In this document: positions 1-5,236 of the stretch, piece by piece
Layout of the letters: every line of letters begins with the position of its first letter
How positions within the stretch are numbered: the stretch's first letter is position 1
Assembly (NCBI GenBank): GCA_943914815.1
Contig: CALUDL010000106.1
Coordinates: forward strand, 1-5,236
Source of the DNA: an uncultured Brevibacterium sp.
Lineage (GTDB): Bacteria; Actinomycetota; Actinomycetes; Actinomycetales; Brevibacteriaceae
Length of the DNA stretch: 5,236 nucleotides
Direction: 5' to 3'
Notes under the pieces: generated by a model
Database searches by the model: none
Seen by the model: the letters and a program-made list of their open reading frames with translations, nothing else
What the model was told of the DNA's origin: nothing
Program-made: the position numbers and the translations under genes

Positions 1-92
1 CCGTCCTTGTCAGTGAAGGTCGGGGTCGACTTGGTTTCCTCACCAGGAACAACCAGCTTGCCCTCATAAGCAGGCTTGTACAGGCGGGCATC
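1..92 (-). repeat. Start of a second Rib/YPDG-type domain copy (cut by the edge)
   Basis: From residue 621 the chain reads DARLYKPAYEGKLVVPGEE and then TPTFTDKDG. This lines up with the opening of copy 1: YEDGKGKPGED matches YEGKLVVPGEE, and PAPTFKDEDGK matches STPTFTDKDG. The match shows that the domain is tandemly repeated, but the copies are diverged at protein level and are not recent DNA duplications as far as the visible 92 bases show. The total number of copies lies outside the window. Confidence 0.75.
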
Positions 93-1952
93 CTTCTCGG
101 ACACCGTGACGGTGACGTCAACGGTGTCCTTGGTGCCATCCGGGTAGGTCACAACAACAGGAACGGTAATCTTGTCACCAGGCCTAGCGTCATCCGGAAT
201 GGGAACGATGACTTCACCGGTGTTCTCATCGACCTTGACGCCGTCGGGAGCACCCTTACCAGGAGCGAACTTGGTTCCCTCCGGGGCCTTGACCTCTTCG
301 CCCTTACCGTCTTCGTCCTTGAACGTCGGGGCAGGAACCGTGACGTCTTCGCCAGGTTTGCCCTTGCCGTCTTCGTATTCCGGCTGCAGGTTCTTTGAAG
401 TTTCTCCGACGATGAACGAGTCAGCCGCGATTTCTTCACCGTTGGAAACAAGAACCGCAGTGAAGATGTCACCTGCCTTTGCATCCTTCGGAATGTCGAA
501 CGTCTCGCAACCCTTCAGGTCGTCCGTGCTGCTGATTTCGCAGCTCTTGACGACATTGCCCTTGGAGTCACGCCACTCAATAACCGACCCAGCTTCCGCG
601 ATGTTTCCTTTAAGTGTAAGCTTCGCGGGCTCGCCACCGACAAAAGCAGGGTTGTCAGTGGTGTCGTAGTTCGTGATGTCCAGAGTAGCTTCCCGGACCT
701 GCATCAATGCGAAGTTCACGTTGTACGCGTAATTGGAGAACACAGCAGGGTCAGGAGCGGGCGACCACTGCAGGTTGTAGCGCGGGTTGGTGAAGACGGG
801 CTGGGTGTACGTCGAGTAGGACGAAACGACGTTTCCTGCCGGGTCCGTGACCCACATGTACAGGTTATCCTTGTGGTAGTCGTCACCGAGGTCAATGGTG
901 TAACGCCCATCCTTATTGACCGTCGCCTTACCGGTTTTGGCAAGGTTGGACTTGTCCTTGAGCATTTCCTGCGTCTTCTTAGCGCGGAGGCTCGGGTGCA
1001 GCTCCATAATCTGGTTATTGGCCTGGACACCCTTGTCGCTCAAAACTGAAGCCCATACCGTGTAACCTTCCGCGTGAGGGTCAACGGAGTTCTTGGTAGC
1101 ACCCTTAAACAGCTGATTTTCGTTTCCACGATCAGTCTCAAGCCATACCTGGCCGCTAACTCTCCCCGGAGCGATCTCAGCGGGTTTCACAAACTCGTCC
1201 TGCGGCGTTTCAACTACCTCGTCAGCAACGACGTAGTCGCCGGGCTCTTCATAGAACCAAATGCCTGTCTTAGTCGTGTTGGTCGCTGTTCCGGCACTAC
1301 CCGGGAAGTCGCCGAGACCTTCGCCCGATGCCTTACCGAAAGAAAACGGGGTGTAACCGGGAGCGGCGCGGAGTTGACGAACCCAGTTGTCGGTACCAGT
1401 TTCAGGGTCTGTGTGCTTGAAGTCCTCACCCCACACCCGGTACTTCTGGCTACCCTTCGCTAGGAGCTTGTGTTCTTTGCCTGCATTGTCGGTCCAGCTT
1501 GGAACATCGAATGCATAAACACCGTGGCCAGCACCCTTAAGCTCATGGGTCTTCGCAGAGTAGATTGGCGAAACTGCACCATCTGAGTCGATCCACTGAA
1601 GATAGACATTCTGGTTCGCAGGCACAGCCTGGAAACCATCCCAGGTCGACGTCAGCTGTGCGCCCTTGGTTGGGGTAAGGATCTGTGCGCGTCCAGAGAT
1701 GATGTCCTTACCAACCCCAAGCGAGTCGGTGAGGTTTGCGGACTTGGTGACCTTTCCTGACGCGATTGCGTCGATGTCAATGGGGCCGTTGTTGACCGCA
1801 TCTCCGTCTGCCGCCGCAGTGGCGCCAGGGGCCGCGTGGGCTACCTCAGGTTCAATGGTGGGGAACACACCGGGTGCGAAAGCAGCCGCCATAGCCAGGC
1901 TCAAACCTGCTGCCGCAACGCGGAGACTCCGCTTACGTGATAGTGGACGCAT
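1..1952 (-). CDS. Secreted Rib/YPDG-repeat surface protein, partial (C-terminal part beyond the left edge)
   Basis: The reading frame is open from the ATG at 1952 to the left edge: 650 codons with no stop. The ATG has a strong ribosome binding site (GGGAAGGA, 5 bases away) and is followed directly by a signal peptide, so the start is well supported. Layout by residue: signal peptide 1-40; beta-rich, Gly/Asp/Lys-rich region 41-430 without a family I can name, including a stretch around 263-370 (motifs VSGQVWLE, KDGRYTIDL) that resembles SdrD-B/Cna-B-like sandwich folds; a small Ig-like region 431-516 with Cys471 and Cys482; a complete Rib/YPDG-type domain 521-617 ending in YPDGTKDTVDVTVTV; and a second copy starting near 621. 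Such proteins are exported, usually wall-anchored, and thought to act as stalks or adhesins. An LPXTG or other anchor would lie beyond the edge and cannot be checked. The gene is separated from the hut operon by 338 bases and is probably a separate transcription unit. Surface location is well supported; the binding partner is unknown. Confidence 0.93.
   Translation of the reverse strand, partial: MRPLSRKRSLRVAAAGLSLAMAAAFAPGVFPTIEPEVAHAAPGATAAADGDAVNNGPIDIDAIASGKVTKSANLTDSLGVGKDIISGRAQILTPTKGAQLTSTWDGFQAVPANQNVYLQWIDSDGAVSPIYSAKTHELKGAGHGVYAFDVPSWTDNAGKEHKLLAKGSQKYRVWGEDFKHTDPETGTDNWVRQLRAAPGYTPFSFGKASGEGLGDFPGSAGTATNTTKTGIWFYEEPGDYVVADEVVETPQDEFVKPAEIAPGRVSGQVWLETDRGNENQLFKGATKNSVDPHAEGYTVWASVLSDKGVQANNQIMELHPSLRAKKTQEMLKDKSNLAKTGKATVNKDGRYTIDLGDDYHKDNLYMWVTDPAGNVVSSYSTYTQPVFTNPRYNLQWSPAPDPAVFSNYAYNVNFALMQVREATLDITNYDTTDNPAFVGGEPAKLTLKGNIAEAGSVIEWRDSKGNVVKSCEISSTDDLKGCETFDIPKDAKAGDIFTAVLVSNGEEIAADSFIVGETSKNLQPEYEDGKGKPGEDVTVPAPTFKDEDGKGEEVKAPEGTKFAPGKGAPDGVKVDENTGEVIVPIPDDARPGDKITVPVVVTYPDGTKDTVDVTVTVSEKDARLYKPAYEGKLVVPGEETKSTPTFTDKD
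102..392 (-). repeat. Rib/YPDG-type surface domain, copy 1 (complete)
   Basis: Residues 521-617 of the surface protein form one full domain. It starts with LQPEYEDGKGKPGEDVTVPA and passes through APTFKDEDGK, a Pro/Gly-rich centre (APDGVKVDENTGEVIVPIP) and PGDKITVPVVVTYPDG, ending in DTVDVTVTV. The phrases PAPTFKD, APDGVxVDxNTGE and VVVTYPDGTKDTVDV are characteristic of Rib/alpha-like repeats of Gram-positive surface proteins. The domain is strongly charged (Asp, Glu, Lys) and has no cysteine, typical of extended extracellular stalk repeats. Confidence 0.85.
1833..1952 (-). other. Signal peptide coding segment (Sec-type)
   Basis: Residues 1-40 of the surface protein show a basic n-region (Arg2, Arg6, Lys7, Arg8, Arg11), a hydrophobic core rich in Ala and Leu (about 12-30), and a likely signal peptidase I site after VAHA (Ala38-His39-Ala40). 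The mature chain would begin APGATAAADG. There is no twin-arginine motif and no lipobox cysteine, so Sec export of a non-lipoprotein is the simplest reading. The cleavage site is judged by eye. Confidence 0.88.
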
Positions 1953-1957
1953 TCTTT

Positions 1958-1965
1958 TCCTTCCC
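1958..1965 (-). promoter_or_regulatory. Ribosome binding site of the surface protein gene
   Basis: Read on the minus strand the segment is GGGAAGGA, followed by AAAGA and the ATG at 1952. A five-base spacing and a good anti-16S match make this the best ribosome binding site in the window. It fixes the start used for the surface protein. Confidence 0.8.
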
Positions 1966-2038
1966 GTTGCAGTCCGGGCAACATTACTCAACACCCAGAC
2001 ACAGTGAATGCACAGACTTCTTTGAAAGTTCGCTCATA

Positions 2039-2047
2039 ATCGTAACA
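2039..2047 (-). promoter_or_regulatory. Possible extended -10 promoter element for the surface protein gene
   Basis: On the minus strand the segment reads TGTTACGAT, that is TG-N-TACGAT. This fits the TAnnnT pattern of actinobacterial -10 boxes with an extended TG. It lies in the most AT-rich part of the gap. No good -35 hexamer is seen 16-18 bases upstream. Transcription would start near 2032, giving an untranslated leader of about 80 bases. This is pattern matching only. Confidence 0.35.
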
Positions 2048-2215
2048 GAATAAAGAGACTTCACCTGCGGGGATGTTGAACAACCGTCACCCAAACCGTA
2101 CAAAACAGCCGACCTCATGGACGACACAGCACCCTTCACACTCGCAAAGCTCAGTAAACTCGCTTGTCAGACGGGTAACAGCCAGATAACGGACCGTCTT
2201 CGCCACAGAACGCAC

Positions 2216-2229
2216 GACCGACGTCCGTC
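2216..2229. promoter_or_regulatory. Imperfect palindrome, possible operator
   Basis: GACCGACGTCCGTC is a 14-base inverted repeat around a central ACGT core, with one mismatched pair (12 of 14 positions symmetric). Its size suits a dimeric helix-turn-helix protein. It lies 62 bases beyond the regulator's stop and about 170 bases upstream of the possible promoter of the surface protein gene, which is far for direct repression. No second copy was noticed in the window. It may be chance. Confidence 0.2.
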
Positions 2230-2290
2230 ATGTGAACAAAATGACCAAAAGTTTCCTCACCGGTAACAAACGGCCAAAAGGCTCCCAGTT

Positions 2291-3052
2291 TTACGCTTTC
2301 AAACCCCCGCCAATGAGCTGCGTGACGTTGGCTGCCGCACGGGTACACATCGCAACTGCCTCACTGACCCGGTCCTGTGAATAGTCACTGTCCGGTAGCG
2401 TCAATCCCACGGCTGCCAGGGCCCGTCCCGCCGCGTCATACACAGGTGCCGCTACCGTCCACACTCCTGGCGTCACCTCACCGGTTTCAATCGCGTACCC
2501 CTGCGTACGCACCCGAGTCAGTTCACCCATCAGATCATGAACCGACCTGGGGCCCTTCCCCGTCCGGTTTACAAACGCGACCTCACGCGACAGCGCCGCC
2601 AACACATCCCGCTTTTCCATCGTCGCCATGATGGCCCTGCCCGTCGCAGTCAAGTATGCCGGCATATGCACACCGGCCGCCGTGATCACCGCCATCGAAT
2701 GAACCGACTGCTCTTTGAGCACATACACGGTTTCCCACCCGCGGATCACAGCCAGTTGCGCAACTCCACGCGCGCGCTCAGCCAGTGCCCGCACGTCTTT
2801 TTGCGCCACCCTCTGTAAAGGGTTGATCCGCAAATACGCGCTCCCCAACTCCGCGACCCCGGGTCCAAGCAAGTAGCCCGCATCAACCTTGGTGACCAGG
2901 CCCAGCTCTTCCAACACATTCAACAGCTCATACGCCGAAGACCTGGGCACATTCCCAGAACGCGCAATTGCGCCTGCACTAATAGGGCGGTTCGACGCAG
3001 CCAAATGACGCAGAATCGCCACGGCACGCCTGAGCGCAGGAACCTGAGACAT
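2291..3052 (-). CDS. IclR-family transcriptional regulator, probably of histidine utilisation
   Basis: The protein has 253 residues, the usual length for IclR regulators. Residues 1-65 form the winged helix-turn-helix (RRAVAILRHLA, then ISAGAIARSGNVPRSSAYEL for the recognition helix, and LEELGLVTKVDAGYLLGPG for the wing). Residues about 75-250 form the effector-binding domain with the family signature around LTATGRAIMA (134-143) and the conserved C-terminal stretch YAIETGEVTPGVWTVAAPVY (186-205). The ATG overlaps the hutF stop as TGATG, and no strong ribosome binding site is visible, so it is probably translated by coupling to hutF. IclR proteins bind DNA as dimers or tetramers and respond to small metabolites. 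An IclR-type regulator (HutR) controls hut genes in Corynebacterium resistens, so control of this operon is a reasonable inference. Its ligand, operator and direction of control are not shown by the sequence. Confidence 0.9.
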   Translation of the reverse strand: MSQVPALRRAVAILRHLAASNRPISAGAIARSGNVPRSSAYELLNVLEELGLVTKVDAGYLLGPGVAELGSAYLRINPLQRVAQKDVRALAERARGVAQLAVIRGWETVYVLKEQSVHSMAVITAAGVHMPAYLTATGRAIMATMEKRDVLAALSREVAFVNRTGKGPRSVHDLMGELTRVRTQGYAIETGEVTPGVWTVAAPVYDAAGRALAAVGLTLPDSDYSQDRVSEAVAMCTRAAANVTQLIGGGLKA

Positions 3053-4425
3053 CAGTCCAACTCAAACTCACGCAACGCAGCACCATACAACTGCGCCACA
3101 TCACCCAGTTGCGCATGCTCACCGTGAGCCGCCACCTCGCGCCCACCCACGATCACGTGAGTCGCATCCGTAGCAGTCGCAGCCAACACTGCCTGTTCGC
3201 CAACCGAACCAGCTGTGCGCACTGACTCCGTGTCCACCACAACAAAGTCCGCCACCTGAGTCTCACCAGCACCTACACCCGGGCGAATGTGCATCGAATA
3301 CGCACCGCCAGAAGTCAGTGCAGCAATCAGTTCATCAGGGCTAAAGCGCCCACGCTCACCACTACCCAGACGTTCGCCAGCTTCCAGCGCTCTAAGTTCC
3401 AACAGCGGGTCAAGCACCACGTGCTGATCCGAACCCAGCGAAATTACCGCACCGGCCTGAGCCAAAGCAGACGCCGGCCCAATACCATCGGCCAAATCCG
3501 CCTCGGTCGTAGGGCACATGACTACAGCAGAACGCGCGTCACCCAACAACCTGATGTCCTCATCCGTTAAGTGGGTGGCGTGCACCGCTGACAGCCTGTC
3601 AGTCACAACACCGGCATCGGCCAACAATCGGGTCGGAGTCACGCCGTAGTGCTCCAGGCACGCTTCGTTTTCTGCCGGCTGTTCAGACAAGTGAACGTGC
3701 AACGGCCCGTCCAACCCAGCAAACGCGGGTAGATCCGGCTTAGCCACACCACGCACGGAGTGAATCGCTGAACCCAGCGTCACCAACGGGTCCTCTGAAC
3801 CGGAGTACCCAACCGTCGAATACCCGCCAAAAGTGCCGCCCAAATCACCTGCCAGCACGGTCGCCAGACCCGCGTGACGCTCCACATAGCCGTCGATCGA
3901 ACCGTCACTAAACCGCGCCTGTTGTTCATTGAGCTCCTGTCCAATGCCACCGGTCAGATAACACGTGTCCAGTAGCACCAGGCGAATCCCCACGTCACGG
4001 GCTGCGCGTGCCAGTGCCAGTTCCATGTCGTGGCTGCCGTACGGCTTACCGCCTACCTGGTGGTGGACGTAGTGGAATTCCGCCACCGAGGTGTAGCCCG
4101 CCGTGAGCATTTCCGCATACACCGCGCGTGCCAACAGATAGTAGTTTTCAGGCGTGAGCTGTTCGGCTGCCCGGTACATGACTGTGCGCCACGTCCAAAA
4201 GGTCCCACCGTCAGCATGGGTGCGTCCGCGCAACAGCCGGTGAAACGCGTGCGAGTGCGCGTTATTGGCACCCGGCAACGCCAACCCACTGTAGGTGACA
4301 GCCTCCGGTGGCGCATTCACTCCAGCACGCATCTCTGCCACTGATCCGTCATCGGCGACCAGCACGGCCACACTGTTGAGCACCTGACCGTCTACATACA
4401 GGTTTTCAAACCACAGAGTTTTCAC
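3052..4425 (-). CDS. hutF: Formimidoylglutamate deiminase (N-formimino-L-glutamate iminohydrolase)
   Basis: This cytosolic amidohydrolase-superfamily enzyme converts N-formimidoyl-L-glutamate to N-formyl-L-glutamate and ammonia in histidine breakdown. It has 457 residues, about the length of Pseudomonas HutF. Visible motifs: NAHSHAFHRLLRG with metal ligands His57 and His59; FWTWR (76-80); EFHYVHH (116-122); IHSVRGV (221-227); HVHLSEQ (243-249) with His245 and Glu248; VHATH (281-285); TTEADLADGIGPA (306-318); and GSDQH (331-335) with Asp333. From memory, the spacing from the third His to Glu, His and Asp equals that of P. aeruginosa HutF (His232, Glu235, His269, Asp320), so the active site is complete. 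A His (62) stands where the Pseudomonas enzyme has Gln61. The start is GTG, preceded by AGGAG seven bases away, and it overlaps the upstream M20 gene by GTGA. Guanine or S-adenosylhomocysteine deaminase relatives are less likely given EFHYVHH and HSxRxV. Confidence 0.95.
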   Translation of the reverse strand: MKTLWFENLYVDGQVLNSVAVLVADDGSVAEMRAGVNAPPEAVTYSGLALPGANNAHSHAFHRLLRGRTHADGGTFWTWRTVMYRAAEQLTPENYYLLARAVYAEMLTAGYTSVAEFHYVHHQVGGKPYGSHDMELALARAARDVGIRLVLLDTCYLTGGIGQELNEQQARFSDGSIDGYVERHAGLATVLAGDLGGTFGGYSTVGYSGSEDPLVTLGSAIHSVRGVAKPDLPAFAGLDGPLHVHLSEQPAENEACLEHYGVTPTRLLADAGVVTDRLSAVHATHLTDEDIRLLGDARSAVVMCPTTEADLADGIGPASALAQAGAVISLGSDQHVVLDPLLELRALEAGERLGSGERGRFSPDELIAALTSGGAYSMHIRPGVGAGETQVADFVVVDTESVRTAGSVGEQAVLAATATDATHVIVGGREVAAHGEHAQLGDVAQLYGAALREFELD

Positions 4426-5236
4426 GCCTGCACTCCTGCTTCCATCGCCAGCGCATCAGCCAGCGCCTTCACACCAGCACGTTGGTCGTCTTCTTCACAC
4501 GCTTCTTCTGGCGCGTGCGAAACACCCGTAGGGTTACGCACAAATAGCATGGCAGACGGCACAAACCCTGCCAAGATTCCCGCGTCGTGCCCCGCACCCG
4601 AATCCAAAATAGGCGCCTCCGGCAGCACTCCCTGCAGACGCTGGTTGAACGCGCTGTTGAAGTGCGTTGTGGCCGAGTACGACTCCTGGCTTACCGTCAC
4701 CTCGACACCCAAGTCGTGCCCAACTTCTTGCGCCCGCTGCGTGATTGCGCGCAACACTGCACCCACCACCCCGTCATCCGGGTGGCGAATGTCCAGCCAG
4801 AAATCCATGCTCGACGCGATCACATTGGTACCACCCGGGTGCAAAATGGTCCGACCCACAGTCGCCACGGCCTTACCATCCACACCGGCCACCACAGCTG
4901 GAATCGCACCAATAACCTGCGAACCAGCAACAACCGGGTCAGCACGCTTGGTCATCGGTGTTGTTCCGGCGTGGTTACCCTGGCCCGCGAACGTGAACCT
5001 CCAACGGCCGTGCCCCACAATCGAAGACCCAATGGCAACCGGCTGCCCAATATCAATCAGCCCCACGCCCTGTTCCACGTGAAGCTCAAGGAACGAACCA
5101 ATCCGTGACAACCGTTCCTTGTCCTGCCCCACCGAGTCCGGGTTCAGACCCACCTCGGAAGCCACCTCGGCGAAGGTCTTTCCCTCAGCATCCTTGAGCC
5201 CCAACGCACGATCCGGTTCGATCACACCAGTGATCA
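4422..5236 (-). CDS. M20-family amidohydrolase (allantoate amidohydrolase / N-carbamoyl-L-amino-acid hydrolase type), partial; candidate N-formylglutamate deformylase
   Basis: About 270 C-terminal codons are visible; the frame is open to the right edge (TGxITGVIEPD region). The family is about 410 residues long, so roughly 140 N-terminal residues, with the first metal motifs, are missing. A GTG at 5225 is internal, not a start. Visible landmarks, numbered from that GTG: FLELHVEQG (45-53) with metal ligand His49; the lid/dimerisation domain about 66-180 with GQGNHAGTTPM (81-91, His85), GGTNVI (131-136, Asn134) and DIRHPD (145-150, Arg147), the usual substrate-carboxylate residues; SGAGHDA (209-215); and SHAPEE (236-241) with the C-terminal metal His237. 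These match zinc- or manganese-dependent allantoate amidohydrolases and L-carbamoylases. The gene overlaps hutF by four bases. Since HutF makes N-formylglutamate and L-carbamoylases can act on N-formyl amino acids, I infer that it cleaves formylglutamate to formate and glutamate. A true allantoate or carbamoyl substrate cannot be excluded. Confidence 0.88.
   Translation of the reverse strand, partial: ITGVIEPDRALGLKDAEGKTFAEVASEVGLNPDSVGQDKERLSRIGSFLELHVEQGVGLIDIGQPVAIGSSIVGHGRWRFTFAGQGNHAGTTPMTKRADPVVAGSQVIGAIPAVVAGVDGKAVATVGRTILHPGGTNVIASSMDFWLDIRHPDDGVVGAVLRAITQRAQEVGHDLGVEVTVSQESYSATTHFNSAFNQRLQGVLPEAPILDSGAGHDAGILAGFVPSAMLFVRNPTGVSHAPEEACEEDDQRAGVKALADALAMEAGVQA
4433..4437 (-). promoter_or_regulatory. 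Ribosome binding site of hutF inside the M20 gene
   Basis: AGGAG on the minus strand lies seven bases before the GTG at 4425, within the last codons of the upstream amidohydrolase gene. It supports the GTG start, which also puts the HxH metal motif at residues 57/59, the position seen in known HutF proteins. Confidence 0.6.

Larger units (their letters stand above)
1953..2290. other. Intergenic region between the regulator gene and the surface protein gene
   Basis: These 338 bases separate the end of the regulator gene from the start of the surface protein gene. A short open frame covers part of it on the minus strand (2151-2348), but it mostly overlaps the regulator's end, has no ribosome binding site that I recognise and no family features, so I do not call a gene. 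The gap holds the leader, ribosome binding site and possible promoter of the surface protein gene, plus short inverted repeats at 2075-2084 (GTTGAACAAC), 2169-2199 (6-base arms, 19-base loop), 2216-2229 and 2273-2282 (GCCAAAAGGC). None is followed by a T-run on the minus strand, so no intrinsic terminator can be called. Confidence 0.7.

Noticed and set aside
172..669. 165-codon open frame on the plus strand
   Set aside because: It lies wholly within the surface protein gene on the other strand. Its protein is a low-complexity Ser/Pro/Leu string, as expected from reading Rib-type coding sequence backwards.
2022..2056. Plus-strand promoter with TTGAAA and CAGAAT about 18 bases apart
   Set aside because: The -10 matches only four of six positions, and no plus-strand gene follows.
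2169..2199. Inverted repeat AGACGG/CCGTCT as a terminator of the hut operon
   Set aside because: The arms are only six bases with a 19-base loop, and the minus-strand sequence after it (GACAAGCG) has no T-run.
2273..2282. GCC-AAAA-GGC hairpin right after the regulator stop
   Set aside because: A three-base stem is too short to be a terminator and is expected by chance.
1953..2290. Search for the HutR-type operator (a TCTG...CCAGA palindrome, as I recall it from Corynebacterium resistens)
   Set aside because: No good match was seen in the gap. CCAGA occurs at 2182-2186 and within coding sequence, without the matching left half.
2151..2348. 65-codon minus-strand open frame reaching into the gap
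   Set aside because: Its first part overlaps the end of the IclR gene in another frame. It has no ribosome binding site, no family motif and ends without any notable feature.
4549..5108. Two long overlapping plus-strand open frames (177 and 173 codons) opposite the M20 gene
   Set aside because: They are the mirror of a GC-biased real gene with conserved M20 motifs. They have no recognisable family and compete with each other for the same bases.
5223..5225. GTG at 5225 as the start of the M20 gene
   Set aside because: The frame stays open upstream to the window edge with family-like residues (ITG before VIEPD), and starting here would remove the N-terminal catalytic half. It is an internal valine codon.

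Overview
This window looks like chromosomal DNA from an actinobacterium (Actinomycetota) of moderately high GC. Three things suggest this: the GC-rich third codon positions, the M20 amidohydrolase/HutF pairing that I recall from actinobacterial histidine-utilisation clusters such as that of Streptomyces, and a secreted protein with Rib/YPDG-type repeats of the kind common in Corynebacterium, Actinomyces and related host-associated genera. I cannot name the genus from the sequence. All four genes lie on the minus strand, so the region is transcribed from right to left.

Right part (5236 to 2291): three genes in a tightly overlapping operon. First comes an M20-family amidohydrolase, cut by the window edge and of the allantoate amidohydrolase / N-carbamoyl-L-amino-acid hydrolase type. 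It overlaps by 4 bases (GTGA) with hutF, the formimidoylglutamate deiminase. The hutF stop overlaps by one base (TGATG) with an IclR-family regulator. HutF converts N-formimidoyl-L-glutamate, the third intermediate of histidine breakdown, to N-formyl-L-glutamate and ammonia. The M20 enzyme is then well placed to remove the formyl group, giving glutamate and formate, although its family name would suggest allantoate. The IclR protein is probably the local regulator of histidine utilisation. hutU, hutI and hutH are not in the window and would be expected upstream (beyond 5236) or elsewhere.

Middle (2290 to 1953): a 338-base gap with no convincing gene. It holds the end of the hut operon transcript and the leader of the next gene. 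I see a possible extended -10 element, a strong ribosome binding site and a few short inverted repeats, but no clear intrinsic terminator.

Left part (1952 to 1): the first 650 codons of a large secreted surface protein, running off the left edge. It has a signal peptide, a long beta-rich N-terminal region that may contain a diverged internal duplication, a small domain with a cysteine pair, one complete Rib/YPDG-type domain and the start of a second. This gene is unrelated in function to the hut operon. No RNA gene, mobile element, CRISPR array or attachment site was seen.
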